The translations under genes were made by a program, and so were the position numbers. Shown piece by piece: positions 26,251 through 36,190 of a stretch of 64,000 bases of DNA (positions are counted from its first letter, which is position 1; the number at the start of each line of letters is the position of its first letter). Source of the DNA: Tengunoibacter tsumagoiensis (GTDB taxonomy: Bacteria > Chloroflexota > Ktedonobacteria > Ktedonobacterales > Ktedonobacteraceae). The stretch is from assembly GCF_003967535.1 (NCBI RefSeq), contig NZ_BIFR01000002.1:1-64000 (forward strand), written 5' to 3'. A model generated the notes under the pieces. That model was not told the DNA's origin, did no database searches, and was given only the letters and a program-made list of their open reading frames with translations.

Positions 26251-26916
26251 ATGATTGAAAAGCTCTTAACCAGCGCGGTTAAAAGTCATGATACTACTGA
26301 TCGAGAGCGTCTAATCCAACAAATGATCCATTTTCCAGAGGATGTCTTTCGTCTATTACGAAAACAGTTTGTGGTCCTTGATGAGATGAGGCAGGCAATC
26401 TTAATGAAGGTACTGCGGCAAATGAGCCTCCAAAAAAAAGTAGAGGCGCTTCCTCACCTGATAGAGATCATTCAGAAGCCAGACCATCCAGGGTGGAGCG
26501 AAGCGGTTAATATATTAATTGAGGTAGGCCCCAATCTCGTCGTACCATACTTTATTAATACGTTGCTAACCTATTCCAATCATAATCAGGAAAATAAGCA
26601 AGAGGCTCCACTAAGAGGAATATGTTGCATGCTGCGCCTTAAGAAAGTGGATAGCGAATACGCTCGTCGCTGTGCGCCGACAATTAATTATTTACTCATA
26701 CGATTAGAGAATATTAATGATCCTGAAAGTGGTCCGGAGCTTCATTTCCTGCTAGATGTTATTGAGAAAGCCCGGATCGACCTCACTTATATCATACCGA
26801 ATCTTATCGTGCTGGCACAACTATATCGTGGAAATCATATTGGTGCACGAGCTCGACAACTTATTGAACAGTATCAACGGGAAGACAAAAACGATTATTC
26901 ATTCTACCTCAACTAA
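26251..26916 (+). CDS. Helical-repeat (HEAT-like) protein of unknown function
   Basis: A 221-residue soluble protein made almost wholly of predicted amphipathic helices, with repeats such as LPHLIEIIQKPDHPGWSEAV, PNLVVPYFINTLLTYSN and LRGICCMLRLKKVDSEYARR. This pattern suggests an alpha-solenoid of HEAT/ARM type that binds other proteins. No enzyme motif or membrane segment is visible. GAGGAAAT precedes the ATG at 26251. Many DUF families in soil bacteria look like this; I do not recognise this one. Confidence 0.65.
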   Translation: MIEKLLTSAVKSHDTTDRERLIQQMIHFPEDVFRLLRKQFVVLDEMRQAILMKVLRQMSLQKKVEALPHLIEIIQKPDHPGWSEAVNILIEVGPNLVVPYFINTLLTYSNHNQENKQEAPLRGICCMLRLKKVDSEYARRCAPTINYLLIRLENINDPESGPELHFLLDVIEKARIDLTYIIPNLIVLAQLYRGNHIGARARQLIEQYQREDKNDYSFYLN

Positions 26917-26990
26917 TGCATCCATTTTCTGATCACAAAAAAGTGCCAGATAAATGCATACACATTCATCTGGCAGGTAAAGCAGACTAC

Positions 26991-29900
26991 TTAAGCATGA
27001 CTTACAATGGTAACTGTAGTGCTGGTATCAGCCACCTCTACATTAGAGCTGAAGCGCATCAGCGTCAGAGTAAATGTTTTCGGAGCAGAGGTGTTCAGAT
27101 TTGGGTTAATCACGATCGGAACAGTTAGACTCTGATCGCCTGGATTAAACGTCAAAGTCGTCACTGGCAGAGCAATATAATCTTTATCTGAACCTGAAAT
27201 TGCTGTACCATCGACCGTATTTACCTTCAAGGTAACCGTCTGACCATTCTCAATAGGAGTATCCAAAGAGACAATAATCTGAGCCAGAGATGGGGAGGTC
27301 GTATTCTGGAATACCGTTATATCATATCCAGTGGCCGCATACAGCCCCAACTGACTGATCAACGTAGCTCGCCCGGCATTATCGCCTAATACAGCATTTG
27401 TAATTCCATGAAGATTGAGGTAAAAGTACGTCCCAGTCCCATGAATGCTACTACCATTTACGGTGACAGGAACAGTTTTACTCATCTCACCTGGATTAAA
27501 GGTAACACTCCCACTGGCCTGATTATAGTAACCACCCGAGACAGTGGCGGAGCCATCATGAGTTGCATATCCCACAGTAACGGGCAAGGAACTTGCAGTA
27601 CTCAATGTGAGAGTAAAATTCGCTGTACTTGTACCAGTGCTCGAAAGCACCAATGACAGATCGGAAATGTAGACTGCCGGCAAGGGTGGAGCGCCTCCGT
27701 TAATGATCGTTACCATCGCCTGAGCATCACCAATTTGAGCGTTTGAGGAAGGAGTAGTCAGGTTCATGACAAACGTTTTATTTCCACTGCCAACTTTATT
27801 CACCGGAACTGAAAGATTTTTCGTTGTCTCCCCGCTATTAAAAGTCAGTGTAGTTGGCTGCACAGCAGTATAATCGGTACCCGCTTTAGCAGTTCCGTCA
27901 GCACTGGCGACCACTACCGAGACAGTCTCGCCGCTTGCAGGGGCAGAGGAAAGGGTAACAGGAATAGTTTCAGTGGCCTTTCCCCCCGAAACATCGACAG
28001 CTGCATCGGCAATATAGACAGAATATGGCCCCTGGCGCTGCACCAGCCAGACCTTTGCAGTATTATCGCCCAGAATAGCATTCTTTGGACTGGAGAGCGT
28101 GACTGAGAAATCAATCAAACCACTACGACTGGTATGAGCATGAACGGTAATGGGAATTGTCTTACTGGTATCGCCAGGATTAAAGGTTAACGAGCCACTT
28201 GCAGCCGTATAATCACCATTGGCAACCGTCGCCGATCCATCCTTCGTCGTATAATTGACCGTAATTGGCGAGGTACTGGGAGCTGTTAAGGTAACAGGCA
28301 GATTAGCAATAACCGTATTAGCGGTAGGCTGCGCTACTGTGACATCACCTATATACAGAGTGGGCAGGATAGGATTCGCTACTGCTGCCACACCTTTCGC
28401 ATTAAAGGTGACAGTCTTGACCCCTGAACCATCATCACTATTCAGTGACCAGCTATCAGTCTGAGCTCCTTTTGCAGCAGGCTTAAAAAGGACATTCTCG
28501 GTGAAAGAAATTCCTGGCGCAACGGCGGTCCCCTCTGGTAAATTGGTTAAGGCCGTAAAGCCAACCCCAGCAATAGGTAACTTTGAGCGCGTGATTGTAA
28601 TCGTACTGCCACCAGTATTCTTGACGGTAAAAGTTGCCAGTCCATTGCCACCAATAGGCACATCTCCAAGATCAATCGTAGCAGGCGTCACCTGTAAATT
28701 TCCAGGCGTACCAGCAGTTCCAGAGATAGGAACAGTAGCCGTACCACCAGTTGTCACAAGAGTCAAAGCATCTGTAAACGAGCCTGTAATGGTTGGGGCA
28801 AAGGTCAATGTGACTGTGACACTGGCATTAGGAGCCAGAGTTGAGTTTACGGCAGGCAGACCGCTAACCGAAAAAGGATCTTTTGGCAGCGTCTCCTGAG
28901 AGATTGTAATAGAGCTGGCACCACTATTGGTAAACGTTGTTGTTGCAGTGACGGGTGTACCACCTGCGGCGACCCCTCCAAAACTAATGGGAGATGGAGA
29001 AACAGTAATCATCCCGGTTGACGATTCGCCTGTGCCAGATACAGCAAAACTAAATTTCCCTGCCGATGTCGTCACTGTAATATTCGCTCCAACCAGACCA
29101 TCTGTCGTTGGAGTAAAGGTAATTGGAATATCCAATGTTGCCCCGGAGGTAAGCGATGCTGGCAGAGCAGGAGTTGGGGTTCCAACACGAAAAACAGTAT
29201 TGTTAGAAGCCAGAGCAGAGACGGAAAGGTTAGAATTAGCCGTTAATGTTAACTTCCCCTGGGCGCTTTTTCCAACAACAACCGTTCCTAAATCAAGCGA
29301 GCCACCAGTCAAAGGTGTATTTACGGGTGCACCAAAGCCTAGAACATGGCCATCGCGTGTTCCAACAAAGATCCTGTTTCCATCAACACCTGGAGAAGAA
29401 AACTTGCTCGAAGTGCCAATTGATACACTATAGCGCAGATTTAAGGTTCCATTCACCGGAACAGGATCGTATGCACGCAACTGAGCTCCTGATCCTGTAC
29501 CATCAGCGGACCAGATCACCCAGACCAGGGCAGATCCAGAGTTTGTGCCAGATGACGTAATCACAGGAGAACCTGACCCAAAACCAAAGGTATCCGAAGT
29601 AGAGGCTACCAGACCCAACGTCGGCTTGCCAGATCCATCCAGTCCATAGTGATATGCCTTTAATTTTCCGCTGCCACCACCTCCTTGTGCAGTAGTGGTA
29701 TATATATAGCCACCATCGCCAGGCCAGACACTGGGCTTACTCCACAGACCCCCATTAGGTCCTAGAATATTAATTACAGCATCAGCCCCACTTGGACCCT
29801 GACCACGCCCACCCATATTGTCAGCATTCAGCATATACAGTCGACCTTGTTTGCCAGCTTCAAGCAATATATGTGGATAAGTTGATGTTCCAAAGTACTG

Positions 29901-30986
29901 CGAAGGCAGTTCCATAGGAGCCCCGGAACCTAGATCAGAATCGTTCGCATTCAAAGTATCTGAATCATAGGGTGAAAAAAAATCGGTAGCCTTTAATGAG
30001 CCATCAGACTGCACATTCAAACGGGTCACAGCCTGGGCCAATTGACCTGGAGGATTCTTGCCCGGCCCAATCGGAGGAACCACACCATTTCCGGTAGCGA
30101 AGATAATCTGTCCTACCCCATCTGAGACCAGACCCCCGCCAGACTGCCAGATACCACCACCCGGGCCCAACGTATTTGGAAGCGTAGTACCAGCCTCAGT
30201 AGTCCACAATGCCTTTAATTGCCCACTGGTCGAAACTCCAACCACCCATCCTTCATAAGGTTTACGATCACAATGGCCCCCAAAAGCAGCATAAACGACA
30301 CCATTCATAAGCAACAGACCAGGCCGCTGCAACTGATCCCTTGAATTGAAGCTATGCGTAGGATCGTTAGATGCAATTCCCTGGATTAAAACCGGAAATC
30401 CAGCTTGCTCCTCCCCCGTCGCCACGCTCACAGCATGCATATAGATGGAAACAGCACCAGAAGACCCATTCGTATATGACTTCGAGGTGAAATAGGCTAC
30501 ATTCGTCGCTGAATCAATGACCGGAGTCCCGGTAATACCAACCAGAGGCGAAAGATCGGAACAGGTCACATCTGATGGATTAAAAGGGGTTCCCAGATTC
30601 CGTGTCCACAGTTGAGCACCCGTCGCAGCATTCAAACCATAAATGTTATTGGTTTCAGTCGCCACAAAGACGACTCCATTCGCAACCAGTGGCTGAGCAT
30701 AAACCTGACCATTCACGCTCGCATTGAACAACTGGCCAAACGTCCCACCACTTACTAAACCAGGCGTCAAACCAGTCTGATCAGGATACCAACTGGTACG
30801 AAGAGCATCCTTTGAAACAGTATCAGAATCTGCTCTTACATGCTGAAGAGATGCATTCAAGATCACCAGACCAGCAATTATTGGAACAAAAACAATCAGA
30901 GCACTCAAGGCCATACGCCACCATTTATGCCGCCGCCCTTGCTTAAACACAACTGCAATTCTCATGAGAAGACGCCAGAGATTCAT
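26991..30986 (-). CDS. Giant secreted surface protein: PQQ-like propeller, Ig-like and Calx-beta domains
   Basis: A 1331-residue exported protein. One N-terminal helix (ALSALIVFVPIIAGLVILNA) serves as signal or anchor. Residues 60-540 form a PQQ-like beta-propeller with repeated GTPVIDSATNVAYFTS-type blades. Residues 550-850 hold three immunoglobulin-like choice-of-anchor domains (SPISFGGVAAGGTPVTATT, ATIDLGDVPIGGNGLATFTV). The rest holds four Calx-beta units with DYTAASGSLTFNPGDTSKTI-type motifs, known to bind Ca2+. It resembles adhesin or sheath-like proteins. No sortase motif or PEP-CTERM ends it. GAGGTAAAAACCGT precedes the ATG. Adhesion or cell-surface scaffolding is an inference. Confidence 0.8.
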   Translation of the reverse strand: MNLWRLLMRIAVVFKQGRRHKWWRMALSALIVFVPIIAGLVILNASLQHVRADSDTVSKDALRTSWYPDQTGLTPGLVSGGTFGQLFNASVNGQVYAQPLVANGVVFVATETNNIYGLNAATGAQLWTRNLGTPFNPSDVTCSDLSPLVGITGTPVIDSATNVAYFTSKSYTNGSSGAVSIYMHAVSVATGEEQAGFPVLIQGIASNDPTHSFNSRDQLQRPGLLLMNGVVYAAFGGHCDRKPYEGWVVGVSTSGQLKALWTTEAGTTLPNTLGPGGGIWQSGGGLVSDGVGQIIFATGNGVVPPIGPGKNPPGQLAQAVTRLNVQSDGSLKATDFFSPYDSDTLNANDSDLGSGAPMELPSQYFGTSTYPHILLEAGKQGRLYMLNADNMGGRGQGPSGADAVINILGPNGGLWSKPSVWPGDGGYIYTTTAQGGGGSGKLKAYHYGLDGSGKPTLGLVASTSDTFGFGSGSPVITSSGTNSGSALVWVIWSADGTGSGAQLRAYDPVPVNGTLNLRYSVSIGTSSKFSSPGVDGNRIFVGTRDGHVLGFGAPVNTPLTGGSLDLGTVVVGKSAQGKLTLTANSNLSVSALASNNTVFRVGTPTPALPASLTSGATLDIPITFTPTTDGLVGANITVTTSAGKFSFAVSGTGESSTGMITVSPSPISFGGVAAGGTPVTATTTFTNSGASSITISQETLPKDPFSVSGLPAVNSTLAPNASVTVTLTFAPTITGSFTDALTLVTTGGTATVPISGTAGTPGNLQVTPATIDLGDVPIGGNGLATFTVKNTGGSTITITRSKLPIAGVGFTALTNLPEGTAVAPGISFTENVLFKPAAKGAQTDSWSLNSDDGSGVKTVTFNAKGVAAVANPILPTLYIGDVTVAQPTANTVIANLPVTLTAPSTSPITVNYTTKDGSATVANGDYTAASGSLTFNPGDTSKTIPITVHAHTSRSGLIDFSVTLSSPKNAILGDNTAKVWLVQRQGPYSVYIADAAVDVSGGKATETIPVTLSSAPASGETVSVVVASADGTAKAGTDYTAVQPTTLTFNSGETTKNLSVPVNKVGSGNKTFVMNLTTPSSNAQIGDAQAMVTIINGGAPPLPAVYISDLSLVLSSTGTSTANFTLTLSTASSLPVTVGYATHDGSATVSGGYYNQASGSVTFNPGEMSKTVPVTVNGSSIHGTGTYFYLNLHGITNAVLGDNAGRATLISQLGLYAATGYDITVFQNTTSPSLAQIIVSLDTPIENGQTVTLKVNTVDGTAISGSDKDYIALPVTTLTFNPGDQSLTVPIVINPNLNTSAPKTFTLTLMRFSSNVEVADTSTTVTIVSHA

Positions 30987-31546
30987 ACGGTTTTTACCTC
31001 GTGCATGTCATAACATGCATTATTTACATATTTGCATTCGCAAAATCAATGATATATGGTGATCCACCCAATCTACAGGCAAGTCCATACAGAGGCAGAC
31101 CGAAAATTGGGGTTCGCCTGAGCCTGCATAAATCCAATCCCTTTACACAGACAGCAGGATAAAAGTCTCTCTACAGGATAAGTTCCCCACCTCCTTCACA
31201 ACATCCAGGTTACCAGAAATACAAGTTTTATCCCTTTGCAAAATTTCTCGATACTATCAATGCATTCAAAGAGATTATAATGCATATATAAATTTTTTAA
31301 TGCTTAATTATTGTTGAGATGTGGTGACGATAGAGCATCAAATAAGCACTCCCGGTGTAGATTTCTACATTTAATACACAAGAATATGTATTACCATGCA
31401 CTTTTATGCGTCAGACAACCTGTGAAGTAAAAAATATGGTAAAAGGGGCGGTTCAAACGCCGCAAATTGACAAATGGGGATCAGGTTTTATATGCTAAAA
31501 CCAATGATGTATGCCAATTCTTTTATAAAACAGGGAGAGACTACCA
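30987..31546. other. Gene-free, AT-rich stretch with a perfect dyad
   Basis: About 560 bases between divergent genes. TGTAGA-TT-TCTACA (31356-31369) is a perfect palindrome followed by TTTAA, matching the site at 22843. No coding frame with a ribosome site is visible; a minor frame at 31467 overlaps the next gene in another register and is rejected. Confidence 0.45.
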
Positions 31547-32113
31547 ATGCTTTCACACCGCTTTGAAGAAGCTATCATCTATGCCATACAATTGCATGCA
31601 CAGCAAAAACGCAAAGGGTCCGAAACTCCTTATATCGCGCATCTTCTAGCTGTTACCAGTATTGTTTTGGAGCAGGGGGGAAATGAGGATGAAGCCATTG
31701 CGGCATTGCTTCATGATGCGATAGAAGATCAAGGTGGTGAGACGATACGTCTGGAGATCCAACAACGCTTTGGCGAAACAGTAGCGGACATTGTCAGTGG
31801 CTGCACTAATCCTCTTATTCGCCCATGGAGAGCGTGTAAAGAGGTGTATATCGACCATCTACGGACGGCTTCACCTTCCGTCAGATTAGTCGCATCTGCA
31901 GACAAGCTACATAATGCACGCTCGATTCTTCAGGATTATCATCAGATTGGTGAGGAGCTCTGGGCACGCTTCACAGGCGGTAAAGAAGGAGTGCTCTGGT
32001 ATTATCGTAGCGTAACAGATACACTTCTATCCCAGAATATAACTCCATTAGGAATAGAGTTAAACCGCGTAGTTACTGAAATCGAACATGTTGCCAGGAC
32101 GTACGAACAATAG
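31547..32113 (+). CDS. HD-domain phosphohydrolase, SpoT/MESH1-like
   Basis: A 188-residue metal-dependent hydrolase consisting of the HD domain only. The motif HAQQKRKGSETPYIAHLLAV at residues 17-36 is the signature of (p)ppGpp hydrolases of the SpoT/MESH1 group. LLHDAIEDQGG supplies the HD pair, and ASADKLHNARSI the final Asp. No synthetase, TGS or ACT domain follows, so it would only degrade nucleotides, as stand-alone small alarmone hydrolases do. GGGAGAG precedes the ATG. The pppGpp substrate is inferred from the motif, not certain. Confidence 0.82.
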   Translation: MLSHRFEEAIIYAIQLHAQQKRKGSETPYIAHLLAVTSIVLEQGGNEDEAIAALLHDAIEDQGGETIRLEIQQRFGETVADIVSGCTNPLIRPWRACKEVYIDHLRTASPSVRLVASADKLHNARSILQDYHQIGEELWARFTGGKEGVLWYYRSVTDTLLSQNITPLGIELNRVVTEIEHVARTYEQ

Positions 32114-32215
32114 CGTTCTCTCTTTGATAAGCAAAAGGTAAAGCTGCCACTGCCTCTATTTGTGTCGTAGACTGAGGAGAAGAAATGCAGCAGAACAGGC
32201 TTACAAAGAGGACCA

Positions 32216-32608
32216 TTATTGTACGGTTACAGTCAAGTTCATACCTGGATGAATAGTACAGTAGATATTGAAATTGCCCGCCGTATTAAACGGTCCAACT
32301 GTATGAGCCTCACCGCTTGCATTCACCGTAAAATTTACAGAAGGTGCGCCCGGCTCTTGTGTTTTTACTTGCTGAGAACCATCCCATTTCCCATTAATAA
32401 TAATGTGTTGGGAAGCAACACTATCAATCAGATCCAGGCTATTGCCCTTTTTGATGGTAATTGTTGGTTTCAGAAAATTGGTTGCGCCCATCTCAACCTT
32501 AGGGTTTTGAGGAATGTTATTTGAATCAATGATCCTACAAGCTGAAACAAGCATCGTCAGTAACATACAGATTCCCAACAAGCTGAAGATTTTCTTTTCG
32601 ATAGACAT
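32216..32608 (-). CDS. Cupredoxin-like lipoprotein (plastocyanin family)
   Basis: About 130 residues with a lipobox (LLTMLVSAC, Cys at residue 24), so tethered to the outer face of the membrane. The domain has cupredoxin ligands: QHIIING (His 1) and CTIHPGM near the C terminus, which gives Cys, His and Met in the order of a type 1 copper site. Such proteins carry electrons or bind copper. The ATG at 32608 follows GGAGG by 9 bases; the longer upstream frame has no site. Single gene, unrelated to the copper/metal cluster at 3 kb. Confidence 0.85.
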   Translation of the reverse strand: MSIEKKIFSLLGICMLLTMLVSACRIIDSNNIPQNPKVEMGATNFLKPTITIKKGNSLDLIDSVASQHIIINGKWDGSQQVKTQEPGAPSVNFTVNASGEAHTVGPFNTAGNFNIYCTIHPGMNLTVTVQ

Positions 32609-32831
32609 ACCTGTAAACCTCCACACATACCGAGACACAAAACAAACAACACCCACCATCAGTATTATACAAGACACAAGGGAGAGTCGCCTGGACCTTT
32701 TCGCTCTAGCCCCCACTTTAATGTGAGCTCTATCCTCCCGATGAGATCAACAAATGGATGAGAGGACATAGAGAGAACAAAGACGAAAAGGGAAGAAGAA
32801 GACAGGCCCTTCCCTGTTCTATTAGAAAGGT

Positions 32832-33311
32832 CTAGCGCCACCAGAGATAGGAGCGCAGAACCTCATCTGTATGTTCAAGCGTATGTTGATATGTTTTAGT
32901 GACTACCCATGCAAGTGAGCGTGGGCCCCAGACGGCTTCACGCACCTCTTGCCAACTCTCTTCTGGCAACGTTCCCAATAAAGCAATCTGCTGCTCCCGT
33001 AACGCTTTAAACTCAGCAACCATAGTAGCAAAATCGCCAGCTTCGCCATTCTGCCAGGCCAATTCTTCCTTAGCAGCATCCTCTTCGGGTGTACCAGCAA
33101 TAGGACAATCAGCCCCAACCCACTGGAGAATACTCGGTAGACCCAGGCGTCGCTCATAATCTACCAGATGAAAAAGGAGACGGGCAACAGGCCAGCGGTT
33201 CTCACGAGGCGCGAGATAAAGTCTTGCCTCAGAGATAAGCTGAGTAGCCCACAAAAACTCATCCATGCTCACCTGCAAGCGCTCCTGAAACCTCTGTGTA
33301 AGATGCACCAT
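32832..33311 (-). CDS. DinB-family four-helix protein
   Basis: A 159-residue cytoplasmic protein. Family-typical features: PVARLLFHLVDYERRLGLPS with the first metal-binding His, and HTLEHTDEVLRSYLWW with two further His near the C terminus, as in DinB/YfiT-type folds that bind Zn or Ni. Members include thiol-dependent transferases (mycothiol or bacillithiol) and many of unknown role. GAGGATCG precedes the ATG. Single gene. Confidence 0.85.
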   Translation of the reverse strand: MVHLTQRFQERLQVSMDEFLWATQLISEARLYLAPRENRWPVARLLFHLVDYERRLGLPSILQWVGADCPIAGTPEEDAAKEELAWQNGEAGDFATMVAEFKALREQQIALLGTLPEESWQEVREAVWGPRSLAWVVTKTYQHTLEHTDEVLRSYLWWR

Positions 33312-33538
33312 AATACGATCCTCACATCATGAAAAAGATAACTACGCATAGCATAGAGTAATTTCAAGTGTGTATGCAAACTAGAAGTGTCTGTTATACG
33401 CACATTCAATGAGCCTACAAGTAAAAATTTTGCTTTTCAAGAAAAGAAACCTTTATCTCTTTTTTTGTTACTATTGTTTAGTACCCCATTCTGAAGAGAA
33501 GAAATGAAATGGTCAATGAAGGAAAACTTATCTGATGA

Positions 33539-33676
33539 ATTATTAGCTATGAATTATTTTGCGACGTATCAGAACAAGACCTCTTCATCAATTTTGGCCT
33601 TCTCCAACGTGGACAAGGGCAATCCTGGATTGCGGATGTAACACTGGAAATCGTTAAAGATGCATCACAGACATAA
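33539..33676 (+). pseudogene. C-terminal remnant of a lost gene in a 490-bp gap
   Basis: In the gap 33312-33798 one frame, opened only by a stop at 33536-33538, encodes about 45 residues. These include FINFGLLQRGQGQSWIADVT and LEIVKD before TAA at 33674. This resembles the closing strands of beta-sandwich ligand-binding domains fused to AraC-type regulators (the FG-LL-G-G-x-W-DDV-EV pattern). No start or ribosome site is present, so I read it as a decayed 3' end. The rest of the gap holds nothing recognisable. Confidence 0.4.
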
Positions 33677-33798
33677 TAATCTCAACAAATAAGGCATTCA
33701 GTACAGTCGGCGTGATACGATATGATAGAGAGAGTGAAGCGGCAAACTAGCTCAAAAAAACGATGGTTCTTCAAAAATTGTAAAAAGGTAAAGTAATC

Positions 33799-34803
33799 AT
33801 GCATGAGAATCAATTCGCGCCGACAGGTGCACCTCAACCGCCAGTAAGAAGTCTGCGTGAGAGAGTCGGCCTGGTAATAGATGGAACCCAGGCTCAGGCA
33901 GCAGTAAAAGCTATCGTGGAAGCAGAGGCGGCAGGAGTGAGGCAGGTCTGGTCGATACAGGCTCCAACGACACCAGATACCCTGACAACATTCGCAGCCG
34001 CCGCTGTTCAGACGAAGACAATTCGCCTGGGCACAGCCATTGTACCAACCTATCCACGCCATCCGCTTACGCTTGCGATGCAGGTCCTCTCCATCTACGA
34101 TCTCGCACCTGATCGCTTGCGCCTGGGAGTTGGTCCCAGCCATAAGCCAATGATTGAAGGCGTCTATGGTCTCCACATGACACCTCCAATCGAACACCTC
34201 CGAGAGTATGTAGGGATACTCCGCGCACTCTTATGGGAAGGTAAGATTGATCATCACAGCAACAATTACAACATTGTCGCCTCTCTACCGCGTACTGCTC
34301 GCGTACCTATCCTGATCTCAGCTCTACGCGAAAATGCCTATCAGCTAGCTGGCGAGATCTCAGATGGAGCCATTCCCTGGCTCTGTCCGATCCCCTATCT
34401 CTTAAAAACGGCCCTGCCAGCCCTACAGAGAGGAGCAGCCAATCGCAATCGTCCCACACCGCCAATCGTGGCACATGTCCTTGCAGCCGCCAGTTCAGAC
34501 AGAGCAGCCGTCCTGGCAGCCACACGCAAACAGATTGCATTCTATGGTACATTGCCATTTTATGCCCACATGTTTGCAGACGCGGGTTTCCCTGTGAGCG
34601 AACAGGGCGTTATGTCTGACGATCTTGTCAATAGTCTCGTCATTTCTGGAACAGAGGAACAGATTGCAGCCAGGTTCAAGGAGATTCTCTCACAAGGGCT
34701 TGAAGAGCTTCTTGTCCTACCAGTGCCCGTCTCCAATCCCGAACAAGAACGTACCCGGCTTGCACAACTGATTGGACGCCTGGATAGCATTACAGGGGTC
34801 TAG
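33799..34803 (+). CDS. LLM-class flavin/F420-dependent oxidoreductase
   Basis: Cytoplasmic enzyme of 334 residues with the luciferase-like TIM barrel. Typical text: AEAAGVRQVWSIQ, KTIRLGTAIVPTYPRHPLTL, YDLAPDRLRLGVGPSHKPMI, LREYVGILRALLWEGKID and VPILISALRENAYQLAGEIS. These segments match the F420-dependent LLM subfamily TIGR03564 in style, but flavin use cannot be excluded. AAAGGTAAAG precedes the ATG at 33799. Its substrate is not predictable. Single gene. Confidence 0.87.
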   Translation: MHENQFAPTGAPQPPVRSLRERVGLVIDGTQAQAAVKAIVEAEAAGVRQVWSIQAPTTPDTLTTFAAAAVQTKTIRLGTAIVPTYPRHPLTLAMQVLSIYDLAPDRLRLGVGPSHKPMIEGVYGLHMTPPIEHLREYVGILRALLWEGKIDHHSNNYNIVASLPRTARVPILISALRENAYQLAGEISDGAIPWLCPIPYLLKTALPALQRGAANRNRPTPPIVAHVLAAASSDRAAVLAATRKQIAFYGTLPFYAHMFADAGFPVSEQGVMSDDLVNSLVISGTEEQIAARFKEILSQGLEELLVLPVPVSNPEQERTRLAQLIGRLDSITGV

Positions 34804-34807
34804 TTCT

Positions 34808-34842
34808 TTCGACCAACCCAATCTACAAGTCAGTTGGTCGAA
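34808..34842. terminator. Inverted repeat between convergent genes
   Basis: TTCGACCAAC (34808-34817) pairs with GTTGGTCGAA (34833-34842) around 15 bases. It overlaps the stop codon of the leftward gene. There is no T run, so it may be a weak bidirectional terminator. Confidence 0.45.
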
Positions 34843-36016
34843 CCAGATCAGATGGACAGACAGCCTCAGTCAGAAAACGGCGAAAAGTACTCTGACGATC
34901 ATCCTGTCTGATCCAGGGCTTGATCAACTGCTTGCTATAGTAATAAGTAAAAATGCAAGGAGCGAGAAACGGATTTTTGAGACAATCGAGATTAACCAAT
35001 GCCTGATATTTCTGCATATATTGTTGAACCTCTTCATCCGAGCGCCCCTCCTGTAAGAGGAGGGCAGCATTACAGCCTACTCCCTTCAGAATATCCTGCG
35101 CCTGCCAGATTTTAACAATATTCTCCATCTCCGTATTCAATCCCAGAACAGGATAGATATGCTTTGCCAGCCACTGCTCAATCTCGCCGGGAGCAAAGAT
35201 CATCTCCCAACTCAACATCGCAATACCCTGGCTAATAACGCTCTGTGGGCTCAGTCTCAGATGGAAACATTGCTCAAACTGCCCTTGCTCACGATAGAGA
35301 AGCTGCTCTTTAAGCACAGCTTCCGTATGCCGTCCAGGATAACCATCGTAACAGAGCGTAGCAAGCAAACGTGGAAGATCAGGAATAAAATACTTATTAA
35401 TCTCAATGCGCGAGCGATAATTTCCCAGATAATGATACGCCCGCTCCTTCTCTTCTACCAGACGGAGATGCAGACGTTCTTCAACTGGCAAGGGCCACAA
35501 TGCTCGCGTTCGTTGGCGAATCGTGATCTGCATATATTCTAAGAGCTGATTTAGCTGTGCAATATGCTGAGTTGGCAACTGGTGAGCCCGTCTCCATTCA
35601 AGCAAGCGTTGACCAAGACTGCCTTTGCCAGGAAGGGCCTGCTCATAGAGAGAGAAAGCCTCATCAAAACGCTCATCGGGCACCCACTCCACAGAAATAT
35701 CTAATAATCCCTGAACTTCTTCATGCAAGGACAGAGTCTCACCATTGAGCCTGCGTGCCAGTGTAGCCATAGCTTTCACCTGCTTCTGCAAGAAAGCTAA
35801 ACGCTGTGGAGCAAAGGGCAATGTTTGCAGCTCCTGCTCCAAAATGTGAGCCTGCTGAACCAGTTCAGATGGGAGTGCAAAAGGAGCCAGTTCCTTCAAT
35901 TCAGCTGGTCCATAATACGCATCAACAAAAGCACATTCGCCCTGGGATGCCTGCCTAACCAGGCGATCAAAAGAGAAAGCAAGCCTGGCATAATGTTGCT
36001 CCCATGAACTATTCAT
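34823..36016 (-). CDS. DUF885-like zinc-peptidase homologue with a degraded active site
   Basis: About 397 residues, helical throughout, with FVDAYYGPAELKELAPF near the N terminus and TLCYDGYPGRHTEAVLKEQL then LSPQSVISQGIAMLSW in the C-terminal half. In DUF885-type gluzincins I know the corresponding text as HE-x-YPGHHTE and SEGIAE. Here His-Glu has become Tyr-Asp, one His of the GHH is Arg, and the late Glu is Gln. The zinc site is thus probably lost, making this a pseudoenzyme or a binding protein. The ATG at 36016 follows AAAGGAC at good spacing. The alignment is from memory. Confidence 0.6.
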   Translation of the reverse strand: MNSSWEQHYARLAFSFDRLVRQASQGECAFVDAYYGPAELKELAPFALPSELVQQAHILEQELQTLPFAPQRLAFLQKQVKAMATLARRLNGETLSLHEEVQGLLDISVEWVPDERFDEAFSLYEQALPGKGSLGQRLLEWRRAHQLPTQHIAQLNQLLEYMQITIRQRTRALWPLPVEERLHLRLVEEKERAYHYLGNYRSRIEINKYFIPDLPRLLATLCYDGYPGRHTEAVLKEQLLYREQGQFEQCFHLRLSPQSVISQGIAMLSWEMIFAPGEIEQWLAKHIYPVLGLNTEMENIVKIWQAQDILKGVGCNAALLLQEGRSDEEVQQYMQKYQALVNLDCLKNPFLAPCIFTYYYSKQLIKPWIRQDDRQSTFRRFLTEAVCPSDLVRPTDL

Positions 36017-36190
36017 AGACACGTCCTTTCAAGCATACGGATAGCACAGTATGCGGCCAAGTAATAGAGGGAAACTCTGCTTTATATCAATAACGATTAG
36101 TAGGAGAATTAGTATTTACAACTTAGAAGACATATTGATAAATATGGACTTTTTATACACAATAGAAAAGAGTCTTTTGCAATTACAGAC

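Noticed and set aside
28255..29433. Rightward frames of 69-168 codons inside the surface-protein gene
   Set aside because: They are antisense shadows of the repetitive Thr/Val-rich gene and lack ribosome sites.
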